64,000 nucleotides of DNA, taken from assembly GCF_025770765.1 (NCBI RefSeq), contig NZ_JANZKY010000004.1:1-64000 (forward strand), in the 5' to 3' direction. Made by a program: the position numbers and the translations under genes. This stretch comes from Propionivibrio soli. GTDB lineage: Bacteria > Pseudomonadota > Gammaproteobacteria > Burkholderiales > Rhodocyclaceae. Under the pieces are notes generated by a model. That model saw only the letters and a program-made list of their open reading frames with translations, did not search any database and was not told the origin of the DNA. Below, piece by piece: positions 16,200 through 24,746 of this stretch (positions within the stretch are counted from its first letter, which is position 1; each line of letters begins with the position of its first letter).

Positions 16200-17099
16200 T
16201 CAAGAGCCGCGCTTCTCGAAATACGGCAGCAACGCCTTGGCGGCTTCGACGCGCAGAATTGGATCCGCAGCCGGATCATTCATTACCGCCAACAAGAAAC
16301 TCTTGGGGTCGTCGAAGGACGCAGCAACGCTCAACGCAACGCAATTCTCCGCTTCGGTTTTGTTGAATTGGGACAGATTTGCTGATGAGGGCGAGTTTTC
16401 AGTCTCTGCATTTCCCATCCCAAGTGGATAAACGCCGAGCATCTTGATCGCACGACGAAAGTCCTCGGTACGGATGCTCTCCAACCCACTCAGCAGGTCG
16501 GCTTGTTTGTCCGGGTCGGGGGCCATCCCTAACCCCGGCTCGTCGACGAAGAGGCTGCCGAGAGAGGAATCGATAAAAGCGGACCACCGGGCTGTGGCGG
16601 AATGGAATGCCGGTACCAAGGGCACCGAATCAAGCTCCGGCAATCCGGTGCTGTTGGAGTGCGGATCGCGAAGAGCTTTTCCGGGCGTCCCACCCGGTTC
16701 GAGGCTGCGCAGCAATGCGTGCGCAAAACGCGATATGTCCTCTGCGGGCAAGGGTTCGAAAAACGACAACCAGACAAGAAAACCGCCTTCACCCGATACA
16801 GAGACGGCCGGCTCAGGCAAATGAAGATCGTTACGGATCTTTTCGCAAAGCTCGGCCGCCGGCTTCCAACCGCATTGTGTGTTGAAGCGGATGGCAAGCA
16901 TCCTCGCCAGACCGTTAGCGGCCGTGGGAACAACAGCGATTTCCACGTTACCAGCCAAGCCTCTTTCGAAAATCTCGGCGGTCAGGATATCGGACGCCGC
17001 AATCTCATGGTTTTCTCTGTTTCGCGTCGTCCCCCGTTCTCGGTACCTCGGTTCGCCGAGGAAATACAATCTTTGCAGCTCGGAATAAAGTCTGTTCAT
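16200..17099 (-). CDS. Unknown protein with primase-like and terminase-small-subunit-like patches
   Basis: I do not recognise this 299-residue protein. The middle (about 95-135, PAVSVSGEGGFLVWLSFFEPLPAEDISRF) resembles the strand-helix pattern of archaeo-eukaryotic primase-type domains, where a ser/gly turn precedes a hydrophobic strand and a P-x-D/E helix. The C-terminus (about 262-298, DDPKSFLLAVMNDPAADPILRVEAAKALLPYFEKR) looks like a segment seen in phage terminase small subunits and related helical repeats. Both resemblances are by eye. No signal peptide or membrane segment is evident. It runs in the same direction as the HD hydrolase, 27 bases ahead of it, so they may form an operon. Confidence 0.5.
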   Translation of the reverse strand: MNRLYSELQRLYFLGEPRYRERGTTRNRENHEIAASDILTAEIFERGLAGNVEIAVVPTAANGLARMLAIRFNTQCGWKPAAELCEKIRNDLHLPEPAVSVSGEGGFLVWLSFFEPLPAEDISRFAHALLRSLEPGGTPGKALRDPHSNSTGLPELDSVPLVPAFHSATARWSAFIDSSLGSLFVDEPGLGMAPDPDKQADLLSGLESIRTEDFRRAIKMLGVYPLGMGNAETENSPSSANLSQFNKTEAENCVALSVAASFDDPKSFLLAVMNDPAADPILRVEAAKALLPYFEKRGS

Positions 17100-17692
17100 G
17101 TCTTACCTATTCATTTTGCCGGAGTTCGGAGGATGCTTCGCACCCCTAGGCGAACCAAGTAAAATATTTTAATTCAATGTATTGAGTGTCAGTATTAAAG
17201 TTAGTTCAAGGTTTTGTAAGTTGCATAAGAGGGGCATTACATCCCATTCTCCGATGGACATCCAGTGGGCCTCGGCAGTAAAGGTGCCTTTGACTGCACG
17301 CACTTCACGACCTCTCACCCGAAATACGCGTTGATGGAAGCACGCCCCGAGCTTGAAACATAAGACCGAAACGCAGGTCGGAGGTTACGGTTTTTGTTTC
17401 CTCCGCCCCCTCGCTATCGATCCTTGAGAACAGCAATCTGTTAGGCGGAGAGTGGGAGCCCGTGTCAGTTGCTGCAGAAATCGCAGAGTGGCGCCTTCCT
17501 TGCTAAAACTGCATTTGCATTGATGGCGCAATTGTCGCCATCGTTGGGCAGGAAGGTTGTTGCTCCCCGGAAACAGCCCCACTCAATTCCTGTCGGCCGA
17601 CGGCTTATCGCACGTTGCCTACATGTGATAGCCCTAGAGCCGCACGAGACCGAACACCTTTTCATCTATTCATGTGAAACGGACGAACACAG
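17100..17692. other. Long intergenic region, no gene seen
   Basis: About 590 bases between divergent genes. The first 100 bases are AT-rich (AAAATATTTTAATTCAATG at 17162-17180) and are a likely promoter zone for the leftward gene. A weak dyad CGGAGG...CCTCCG lies near 17379-17406. No tRNA, repeat array or convincing short gene was found; the overlapping frames have no family pattern. Confidence 0.45.
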
Positions 17693-18277
17693 ATGCCGCG
17701 AATGTTCTATTTCATTACTCATCCGAATGTTGTCGTCAGCCGCGACGTGCCGGTACCGCGCTGGCCTTTGTCGGAAACGGGGCGTAGGCGCATGACGGCC
17801 GGCCTGAGGCAACCATGGATAAGCGAACTGTCCGCGATTTACTCCAGTACCGAGCAGAAGGCTATTGATGGCGCTGAGATTCTCGCCGCACACACGGGGC
17901 TGCACTTCTCGCAAGTTCATGACTTGGGAGAAAACGACCGCTCCGCGACGGGTTTTCTCCCGCCTGACGAGTTCGAAGCGGTCGCCGACCAATTTTTTGC
18001 TCAGTCAGAAGATTCGGTGCGCGGCTGGGAAACGGCACGCAACGCGCAACGGCGTATTATCGACGCCGCTCGCGGCATTGCGACCGAGGATCACACGCAA
18101 GGCGCAATTGCCATCGTTTCGCATGGTGCCGTGGGTACGCTTCTCTACTGCCATCTCGCCGGCGAACCGATTTCCCGGCGTTGGGACCAGCCCCCGAATG
18201 GCGGCGGCAACTACTATGCATTCCAACTTGAACCACCGCGGGCTTTTTGTTGGTGGAAACCTTTTGATGAACTTTAA
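17693..18277 (+). CDS. Histidine phosphatase family protein with altered RHG motif
   Basis: This 194-residue protein has the histidine phosphatase fold. The phosphoacceptor His is in FITHPNV (residue 10), where the family normally shows RHG; Arg is replaced by Thr and Gly by Pro. The second catalytic block VSHGAVGTLLYCHLAG (about 141-156) is intact. The IYSSTEQKAIDGAEILA helix is typical of small phosphoglycerate-mutase-like enzymes. Losing the first Arg may change phosphate binding. A related subgroup with HP instead of HG does exist, so this is a variant, not damage. Substrate unknown. Confidence 0.85.
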   Translation: MPRMFYFITHPNVVVSRDVPVPRWPLSETGRRRMTAGLRQPWISELSAIYSSTEQKAIDGAEILAAHTGLHFSQVHDLGENDRSATGFLPPDEFEAVADQFFAQSEDSVRGWETARNAQRRIIDAARGIATEDHTQGAIAIVSHGAVGTLLYCHLAGEPISRRWDQPPNGGGNYYAFQLEPPRAFCWWKPFDEL

Positions 18278-18410
18278 GTTAAGTTCTAAACATATTGATT
18301 TTTTTGCATTTAACGTGGGGCGACATACAGCGATCTAGGTTCTCGCACAGACTCCTTCATGGGAGTTTGGGTTCGCCTCGTGCTACCTCGTGGAATACCA
18401 TACGTTCGCC

Positions 18411-18941
18411 ATGTCGGATGCCAACGCCTTGAACAAGCCCCCAATGCTGTACATTTTTTCCGGCCTTCCGGGAACGGGAAAAACGACTCTGGCTCGCGCC
18501 CTGTCACAACGCCTCGGCGCCTTTTACCTACGCATCGACACCATCGAGCAGGCGCTACGGGATCTTTGCGCTGTAAACGTTCAAGGCGAAGGCTACCGCC
18601 TCGCGTATCGCCTAGCGGCGGACAACTTGAACCTTGGATTTAGTGTCGTGGCCGACTCGTGCAACCCGGTCGATCTCACGCGCCGTGAATGGCAAAACGT
18701 CGCACGCGCCGCCGACGCCGAGTTCCTGGACATCGAAGTCGTTTGTAACGACACGCAGGAGCACAGACGCCGCGTCGAGTGCCGAACAAGCGACATCGAG
18801 GGTTTGGCCTTGCCAACGTGGGATGCCGTTGCATCGCGCGAATGTCATCCGTGGTCCTCCCCTCGTCTCGTTGTTGATACGGAGGGGTGCTCGATTGACG
18901 ACGCGTTGACGAGATTGCTGGAGCGCATTGCCGAAGCTTGA
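18411..18941 (+). CDS. P-loop kinase-like AAA protein
   Basis: This 176-residue nucleotide-binding protein begins with the Walker A FSGLPGTGKTTLARALSQRL (about 16-35), followed by FYLRIDTIEQALRDL (Walker-B-like Asp at R-I-D-T) and a lid region rich in Arg (EHRRRVECR). This is the layout of small shikimate/gluconate/adenylylsulfate-kinase-like phosphotransferases, often annotated only as AAA family ATPase. An in-frame GTG seven codons upstream is a possible start; neither start has a strong ribosome-binding site. Substrate unknown. Confidence 0.83.
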   Translation: MSDANALNKPPMLYIFSGLPGTGKTTLARALSQRLGAFYLRIDTIEQALRDLCAVNVQGEGYRLAYRLAADNLNLGFSVVADSCNPVDLTRREWQNVARAADAEFLDIEVVCNDTQEHRRRVECRTSDIEGLALPTWDAVASRECHPWSSPRLVVDTEGCSIDDALTRLLERIAEA

Positions 18942-19129
18942 TTCTGTTTCTGACTCGGCTGGCATAGTGCGCAACGCTGCTTTAGCCGGCCGTTTTGCGG
19001 CCTCGTTAGAACGTCCGGAGCACAGCATGAAAGCGCCGACGGGCGCACAGCTATGCGGCGTGTCGCCATTCACCATTCCGTTCGCAAGCCTTTGAGGCCT
19101 ATACTCCCAAGATTCTGAAAGGAGATGTC

Positions 19130-20041
19130 GTGCAGGAAGCGAAGGCGCGGGCGCAAGCCATCGTTTGTCTGGTACTTGCGATGGCGATCTGGGGAAGTTC
19201 GTTCGTCGCCCTCAAGATCGCGTTCGCCGAGGTCAGCCCGATGTGGGTCATCTTCGGCCGAATGGCGCTCGGAAGCCTTGTTTTCATAGCGGCCTGGCGC
19301 TGGCGCGGTCGGATTGACTACCGTACAGGCGATTGGAAATATCTGCTCGGGCTCGCTGTCAGCGAACCTTGCCTTTACTTCGTTTTTGAAGCCCTTGCCT
19401 TGCAGAATACGAGCGCCGCGCAAGCCGGGATGGTAACGGCCCTGCTGCCTCTGCTGGTGGCCGTCGCCGCGTATGGACTGCTCGGCGAACGCATCAGCCG
19501 CGCGAGCCTGATCGGTTTTCTGACCGCGGTGGGCGGTGTTGTGTGGCTCAGCCTGTCGGGCTCCGCGGATGAACATGCACCGGCACCGATCCTCGGCAAC
19601 TTCTTCGAGTTCTTCGCAATGGTGTGCGCGACCGGCTACGTGCTCTCCGTGAAATACCTTTCGACCCGCTATTCGGCTTTCGTCCTTACCGCCATGCAAG
19701 CCTTCGTCGGTGTCCCGTTTTTCCTGGCGCTGGCGCTTCTGAGCGAGCCCGTGCCCTTGGCGGTCAGTCGCACGGGGATCGTCGCCGTGGTCTACCTTGG
19801 GGTCATCGTCACCGTCGGCGCCTACGGCTTGTATAACTTCGGCGTGAGTCGGCTGCCGGCGAGCCAAGCATCCGCATTCGTCAATTTGATTCCACTTTTC
19901 TCGCTGCTGATCGCCGTACTGTTGCTCGACGAAACGCTCAATACGCGACAGATGCTGGCTGCGATGCTGGTTTTCGTTGGCGTCGGACTCAGCCAGTACC
20001 GTCCCAAAGCCTCCCCCGCCTTGGCCCAACCGGCCGACTGA
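19130..20041 (+). CDS. EamA/DMT-family transporter
   Basis: This 303-residue inner-membrane exporter has ten hydrophobic helices in two EamA repeats (VCLVLAMAIWGSSFVALKIAF first, FFEFFAMVCATGYVLSVKYLS second). Translation appears to start at GTG 19130, six bases after AAGGAG; no in-frame ATG lies nearby. It is a distant paralogue of the transporter at 9.8 kb, not a close duplicate. Substrate unknown. It ends 78 bases before the CecR promoter. Confidence 0.87.
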   Translation: MQEAKARAQAIVCLVLAMAIWGSSFVALKIAFAEVSPMWVIFGRMALGSLVFIAAWRWRGRIDYRTGDWKYLLGLAVSEPCLYFVFEALALQNTSAAQAGMVTALLPLLVAVAAYGLLGERISRASLIGFLTAVGGVVWLSLSGSADEHAPAPILGNFFEFFAMVCATGYVLSVKYLSTRYSAFVLTAMQAFVGVPFFLALALLSEPVPLAVSRTGIVAVVYLGVIVTVGAYGLYNFGVSRLPASQASAFVNLIPLFSLLIAVLLLDETLNTRQMLAAMLVFVGVGLSQYRPKASPALAQPAD

Positions 20042-20118
20042 CGCTCTTCGGCCGCCCTCCAAGCCCCTCTCGAGCAGGAATTCACCCCTCTGTCGTAGCC
20101 AGATCCGAATTTGATCGG

Positions 20119-20153
20119 TTGACTTAATCAATCGATCAATTAATATTCTGGGC
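20119..20153 (+). promoter_or_regulatory. Sigma70 promoter overlapping a palindromic operator ahead of cecR-ybhGFSR
   Basis: A -35 TTGACT (20119-20124), 16-base spacer and -10 TAATAT (20141-20146) form a near-consensus promoter. The imperfect palindrome TTAATCAATCGATCAATTAA (20124-20143) fills the spacer and is centred on ATCGAT; eight of ten arm positions pair. That is the ideal place for a TetR-family repressor to block RNA polymerase. The first ATG is at 20154, only seven bases past the -10, so the transcript would be leaderless or nearly so. Confidence 0.65.
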
Positions 20154-20837
20154 ATGAACGACACTACGAAACCCATCGACCGCGGCGATACGACGCGGCG
20201 ACAACTCCTTGAGGCGGCTATCGCCGAGTTCGCTCGCGACGGCTTCCATGCGGCGAGCAACCGCGCGATTGCGCAGCGCGCACAGGTCAACCAGGCGCTC
20301 ATCGGCTACCACTTCGGTGGCAAGGAGGGCCTGTATCTCGCGGTCTTCCAGTTCCTTTGCGAGGAGATTCGCGGCCGGGTCGGCCCGGTTGTCGGTCTGA
20401 TCGAAGCGCATCTTTCGCAGCCAGTTCCGAATGGAGGGCCGACAGCGGAGGACCGCGAACAAGCCATCGCCCTCGTCGAGCGGTTGGTCGAGGGCATGAT
20501 CCGGCTGTTCGCCGATCCACAAGCCAAGTCCTGGGCGCAGCTCATCCTGCGCGAGCAGCAAGAGCCGACGAAAGCCTTCGATATTCTCTACGAGGGCTTC
20601 ATGTGCCGTGCGCTACGCGTGGTCACCGGGACGGTGCGACGTATCCGCCCGCAGGATTCTCAGGAACAGGCGTCGATCGTCGTGGCGTCGATCCTCGGCC
20701 AGATTCTCGTCTTTCGCGCCGCGCGCACAGCCCTACTCCGCCATCTTGGATGGGACGACATCGGGCCGGCCCAGATCGACGCGATCCTCAGGCAAGTGAA
20801 GGCCAATGCCAACGCAATTCTCCGTTCCAAGGACTGA
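20154..20837 (+). CDS. cecR: TetR-family regulator of the CecR type
   Basis: This 227-residue repressor has an N-terminal helix-turn-helix (about 14-60: TRRQLLEAAIAEFARDGFHAASNRAIAQRAQVNQALIGYHFGGKEGLY). Its C-terminal ligand/dimer domain has the CecR/YbiH pattern (AQLILREQQEPTKAFDILYEGFM). In E. coli, CecR sits ahead of ybhGFSR and controls it, with links to cefoperazone and chloramphenicol sensitivity. The same order here, and a palindrome in its own promoter, make autoregulation of the whole operon likely. The inducer is unknown. Confidence 0.88.
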   Translation: MNDTTKPIDRGDTTRRQLLEAAIAEFARDGFHAASNRAIAQRAQVNQALIGYHFGGKEGLYLAVFQFLCEEIRGRVGPVVGLIEAHLSQPVPNGGPTAEDREQAIALVERLVEGMIRLFADPQAKSWAQLILREQQEPTKAFDILYEGFMCRALRVVTGTVRRIRPQDSQEQASIVVASILGQILVFRAARTALLRHLGWDDIGPAQIDAILRQVKANANAILRSKD

Positions 20838-20840
20838 CAA

Positions 20841-21836
20841 ATGAACAAGAAGCTGGTGGCACGCATCGCGGTCGGTGTCCTGGTCGTCGCTTCGGCCACG
20901 TATTTCCTTTGGGAAAGGGGTAACGACGGCCCCAAAGCGCTGGTGCTGCACGGAAACGTCGATATCCGTGAAGTCGAACTCGCTTTCCGGCAACCCGGCC
21001 GAATCGTCAAGCTCGCCTTCGACGAAGGGGCCACCGTGCGGCAAGGCCAGTTGCTCGCCGAGCTCGACGCGCAACCGTACGAAGACGCACTGGCCGTGGC
21101 CAAGGCCAACCGCGCTCAAGCCCTGGCGGATCTTGAGAAAATCCGCCGCGGCTCGCGCGTGCAGGAGATCGCCCAGGCCGACGCCGCAGTGCGGCAGGCG
21201 GGCGCGGCCCTCGCCGAGGCCGAACGCAACTTCGCGCGGCAGACCGCGCTTGCAGAGACCGGAGCGGCCAGCGAGCGGACATTGGAAGCCGCGCGCAGCG
21301 CACGCGACCAAGCCCGTGCTGCCTTGGCGTCCGCCGAACAGGGGCTGCTGCTGCGCAAGGAAGGTTCGCGCAAGGAAGACATCGCTGCCGCCGAAGCGCG
21401 CTTTGCCGCTGCCGACGCTCAATTGGCTCAGGCGCAGACTGCACTTGCCGATACCCGCCTCGTTGCTCCCTCGGATGGGCTCATTTCGGCTCGCGTGCGC
21501 GAGGTGGGGAGCATGGTGACAAGCAACTCGTCCGTCTTTACGCTCTCACTACAGGATCCAGTGTACGTCCGCGCCTACGTCAGCCAGCCGCAGCTCACCC
21601 ATGTGCGGCCGGGAAGCCCGGTAACGGTGACCGCCGACGGCACCAACGAATTATTCAAGGGCACCATCGGCTTCATCTCACCGAAGGCGGAATTTACGCC
21701 CAAATCGGTAGAAACCACTGAACTGCGCACAGACTTGGTGTACCGAGTGCGGATCGTTCTGCCGGGCGCGGCGAACGCTCTGCGCCAAGGAATGCCGGTC
21801 ACGGTCACCGTCGACGAACACCGCCGGTCCTCGTGA
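20841..21836 (+). CDS. ybhG: HlyD-type periplasmic adaptor (YbhG-like)
   Basis: This 331-residue membrane-fusion protein bridges the inner-membrane ABC exporter to an outer-membrane channel. A single N-terminal anchor helix (IAVGVLVVASATYFLW) is followed by a lipoyl half-motif (GRIVKLAFDEGATVRQGQLLAELDAQPYE), an Ala-rich coiled-coil hairpin (about 85-205) with many EA/AQ heptads, the second lipoyl half (LVAPSDGLISARVREVGSMV) and beta-barrel strands. Length matches E. coli YbhG. It starts three bases after cecR. Confidence 0.9.
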   Translation: MNKKLVARIAVGVLVVASATYFLWERGNDGPKALVLHGNVDIREVELAFRQPGRIVKLAFDEGATVRQGQLLAELDAQPYEDALAVAKANRAQALADLEKIRRGSRVQEIAQADAAVRQAGAALAEAERNFARQTALAETGAASERTLEAARSARDQARAALASAEQGLLLRKEGSRKEDIAAAEARFAAADAQLAQAQTALADTRLVAPSDGLISARVREVGSMVTSNSSVFTLSLQDPVYVRAYVSQPQLTHVRPGSPVTVTADGTNELFKGTIGFISPKAEFTPKSVETTELRTDLVYRVRIVLPGAANALRQGMPVTVTVDEHRRSS

Positions 21837-21845
21837 CCTGAAGCG

Positions 21846-23612
21846 ATGCAAGGCTCCCCTGAACAATCGTCGGCGATGGATAGCGCAACCTCTCCGAGCA
21901 TTCGCATCGACGGCGTAGTCAAGCGCTTCCCAGGCGTCGTGGCGTTGGCTGGAATCAGCGCGGAAATTCTCCCTGGCCGCTTGACGGGTCTCGTCGGACC
22001 AGACGGCGCCGGCAAGACGACTTTGATGCGCCTGATGACCGGTCTCCTCCGCCCCGACGAAGGATCGATCGACGTGCTCGGCCGCAATACCGTGCGCAAC
22101 CAGGGAGAAATCGCGCATCTTGCCGGTTATATGCCGCAGCGCTTCGGCCTCTACGAAGATCTGTCGGTGATGGAGAACCTCCAGCTTTACGCCGACTTGC
22201 GCGCCCTGCCGCCGGCACAACGCAGGGCGACGTTCGGTCGTCTGCTCGAATTCACCAAGCTCGGGCCCTTTACCGCTCGCCTGGCGGGAAAGCTCTCGGG
22301 CGGCATGAAACAGAAACTGGGCCTCGCCTGCGCCCTGATGGCGCGCCCCGACGTCCTGCTGCTAGACGAACCCGGTGTCGGCGTCGACCCGGTCAGTCGG
22401 CAGGATTTATGGCGCATGGTGAGCGAACTGACCGGTGAAGGCATGGCCGTCGTCTGGTCGACCGCCTACCTCGACGAAGCCGAACAATGCGCTTCCGTAC
22501 TCCTGCTCAATGAGGGGAAGCTCGAATTCTCCGGAAAGCCGGCCGAGCTCACGCACCGGCTGCAAGGACGGAGTTTTCGCGTCGTCGAACCGGAAGGCGA
22601 CCGACGCCGGCTGCTCGCGCAAGCCCTGGATTTGCCGTCGATCAGCGATGGCGTCATCCAGGGCCGCTCCGTACGGCTTGTCGCACGCGCCGGTGAGCCG
22701 ATCGACGCGGCACGGCCGTTGGCCGAAGCGGTGAATGCGCGCATCGAACCTGTCGCCCCGCGCTTCGAGGATGCCTTTGTCGACCTGCTCGGTGGAGGGC
22801 CGGGAGGTTCTTCGGTGATCGCCGACTTGATGGAGCCGGTGGACCTCGCCAGCGATACTGCGGTGTCGTGTTCGAACCTCACGCGCCGTTTCGGCGATTT
22901 CACGGCCACGGACCGCGTGACATTTGACGTCCGGCAAGGTGAGATTTTCGGTCTGTTGGGACCGAATGGCGCCGGCAAGTCGACGACGTTCAAGATGCTT
23001 TGCGGCCTGCTCAAGCCGAGTGAAGGATCGGCGCACGTCGTCGGCCTGGATCTCGCCAGGGCCGCCAGCGCAGCCAAGAACCAACTGGGTTACATGGCCC
23101 AGAAATTTTCGCTTTACGGCCTTCTGTCGGTGCGCCAGAACCTCGAATTCTCGGCCGGCGTATACGGCCTGGCCGGCGCGGAGAAGAAAGGGCGCATCGA
23201 TGAGATGATCGACGCGTTCGAACTGGGCCGGTTCCTCGACGCGGCGCCAAACGATCTCTCGCTTGGCTACAAGCAACGCCTCGCGCTCGCCTGTTCCCTG
23301 ATGCATCGGCCGCCGGTGCTGTTTCTCGACGAGCCGACCTCCGGCGTCGATCCCATTACGCGCCGCGAGTTCTGGACCCATATCAACGGCCTCGTGCGCA
23401 AGGGCGTGACGGTGATGGTCACCACGCACTTCATGGATGAGGCCGAGTATTGCGACCGGGTAGCGCTCATGTATCGCGCCAAACTGATTGCGCTCGACAC
23501 GCCGGATGCCTTGAAGCGCCAGGTCGCGCGTCACGACGACCACGAGCCGACGATGGAAGACGCGTTCATCGGTCTCATCGAACGCATCGACGCCGAGGAG
23601 GCGGTTCGGTGA
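21846..23612 (+). CDS. ybhF: Double-NBD ABC exporter ATPase (YbhF-like)
   Basis: This 588-residue protein carries two ATPase domains in one chain. NBD1 has Walker A GPDGAGKTT, signature LSGGMKQKL and Walker B LLLDEPGVGVDP. NBD2 has GPNGAGKST, LSLGYKQRL and FLDEPTSGVDP. The switch histidine is present in NBD2 (VTTHFMDEAE) but is replaced in NBD1 (WSTAYLDEAE), so the two ATP sites should be unequal; this asymmetry is also typical of YbhF/RbbA-type proteins. It powers the YbhS/YbhR permease pair. Its stop overlaps the next start by four bases. Confidence 0.92.
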   Translation: MQGSPEQSSAMDSATSPSIRIDGVVKRFPGVVALAGISAEILPGRLTGLVGPDGAGKTTLMRLMTGLLRPDEGSIDVLGRNTVRNQGEIAHLAGYMPQRFGLYEDLSVMENLQLYADLRALPPAQRRATFGRLLEFTKLGPFTARLAGKLSGGMKQKLGLACALMARPDVLLLDEPGVGVDPVSRQDLWRMVSELTGEGMAVVWSTAYLDEAEQCASVLLLNEGKLEFSGKPAELTHRLQGRSFRVVEPEGDRRRLLAQALDLPSISDGVIQGRSVRLVARAGEPIDAARPLAEAVNARIEPVAPRFEDAFVDLLGGGPGGSSVIADLMEPVDLASDTAVSCSNLTRRFGDFTATDRVTFDVRQGEIFGLLGPNGAGKSTTFKMLCGLLKPSEGSAHVVGLDLARAASAAKNQLGYMAQKFSLYGLLSVRQNLEFSAGVYGLAGAEKKGRIDEMIDAFELGRFLDAAPNDLSLGYKQRLALACSLMHRPPVLFLDEPTSGVDPITRREFWTHINGLVRKGVTVMVTTHFMDEAEYCDRVALMYRAKLIALDTPDALKRQVARHDDHEPTMEDAFIGLIERIDAEEAVR

Positions 23613-24745
23613 ACCGGCCCTCGATACCCGACATCAGCCTTCTCAGGCTCATCGCGATCGCCCGCAAGGAGACCTACCAGATCTTCCGCGATCCCTCGAC
23701 TCTGCTTGTCGCCTTCGTTTTGCCGGTGGTCATGCTGTTCCTCTTCGCCTATGCGGTGTCGCTCGATACGCGCAACGTACGCATCGGGGTCGTTCTGGAA
23801 TCGGATGGCGAGGCGGCGCAATCGCTGGCGGCCGCATTTTCCGGCAGTCGTTACTTTTCCGTCACGCCTGCCCGCGACCGGCGCGAAATCGAGCCCGCCA
23901 TAGTTGCCGGCAAGCTGCGCGGCTATGTGGTGATCCCGCAGGACTTCACGAATCGCCTGCAACGCGGGCGCACCGATGCGCTCGTGCAAATCGTTACCGA
24001 CGGCACGCAGCCGAACACCGCCACGTTCGTTGCCAACTATGCCAACGGCGTCATCGGGAACTGGATAGCTACGCGAAACCTAGCGGCAACTCCGGCCGCT
24101 ATCGCGGTGCAGCCGCGCTTCTGGTTCAACCCGGAAATGGAAAGCCGCCGCGCATTGATTCCGGGTGCCTTGTCGATCGTCATGACGATCATCGGTACGC
24201 TACTTACCGCGCTCGTCGTAGCGCGCGAGTGGGAGCGCGGCACGATGGAAGGCATATTCTCCACGCCGGCTACCGTGCTGGAAATCCTGCTCGGCAAGCT
24301 TCTGCCCTACTTCTGTCTCGGCCTGATCGCGACCGGCGTCGGCGCCATGCTCGCAGTATGGGTGTTCGGCGTACCGTTGCGCGGGTCGGTCTTCACCCTG
24401 CTGCTCCTCGCCTCGATCTTTCTGATTCCTGCCCTCGGGCAAGGACTGTTGATCTCGACACTCGCCCGCAACCAGTTCGTTGCCGCGCAGCTCGCGCTGC
24501 TTTCGGGCTTCCTACCCGCTTTCATGCTCTCGGGCTTTTTGTTCGAGATCAGCTCGATGCCGAAGGTCATTCAATTCATCACGATCATTGTTCCGGCACG
24601 CTACTTCAACGCCGGATTGCAAACGGTCTTCCTCGCCGGCGACGTGTGGTCGCTGCTCCTGCCTTCACTGGGCGCCCTGCTGCTGATCGGCCTGGTATTT
24701 TTTGTCGTCGTTTTACGCAAGATGCGCAAAACGCTGGAGGTTTAA
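23609..24745 (+). CDS. ybhS: ABC-2 type exporter permease (YbhS-like)
   Basis: This 378-residue permease starts at a GTG that overlaps the ATPase stop (GTGA). It has an N-terminal cytoplasmic helix (ARKETYQIFRDPSTL), one membrane helix (LVAFVLPVVMLFLFAYAVSL), a periplasmic domain of about 130 residues and five more helices from about residue 180. This is the ABC-2 layout with an extended external loop. The ARKE-RD segment is the conserved coupling region. It pairs with YbhR as a heterodimer. Confidence 0.92.
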   Translation: MNRPSIPDISLLRLIAIARKETYQIFRDPSTLLVAFVLPVVMLFLFAYAVSLDTRNVRIGVVLESDGEAAQSLAAAFSGSRYFSVTPARDRREIEPAIVAGKLRGYVVIPQDFTNRLQRGRTDALVQIVTDGTQPNTATFVANYANGVIGNWIATRNLAATPAAIAVQPRFWFNPEMESRRALIPGALSIVMTIIGTLLTALVVAREWERGTMEGIFSTPATVLEILLGKLLPYFCLGLIATGVGAMLAVWVFGVPLRGSVFTLLLLASIFLIPALGQGLLISTLARNQFVAAQLALLSGFLPAFMLSGFLFEISSMPKVIQFITIIVPARYFNAGLQTVFLAGDVWSLLLPSLGALLLIGLVFFVVVLRKMRKTLEV

Positions 24746-24746
24746 C

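Noticed and set aside
17100-17692. Possible riboswitch or small RNA in the long gap
   Set aside because: Only a weak dyad and AT-rich promoter-like text were seen; no conserved aptamer pattern I could recognise.
19070-20302. Long open frame (410 codons) on the reverse strand across the EamA gene
   Set aside because: Composition is a high-GC antisense artefact (many R/G/H/E), and the opposite frame is a clear ten-helix transporter.
22407-23543. Long reverse-strand frame opposite ybhF
   Set aside because: Mirror of a well supported double-ATPase gene; no domain pattern on the reverse strand.
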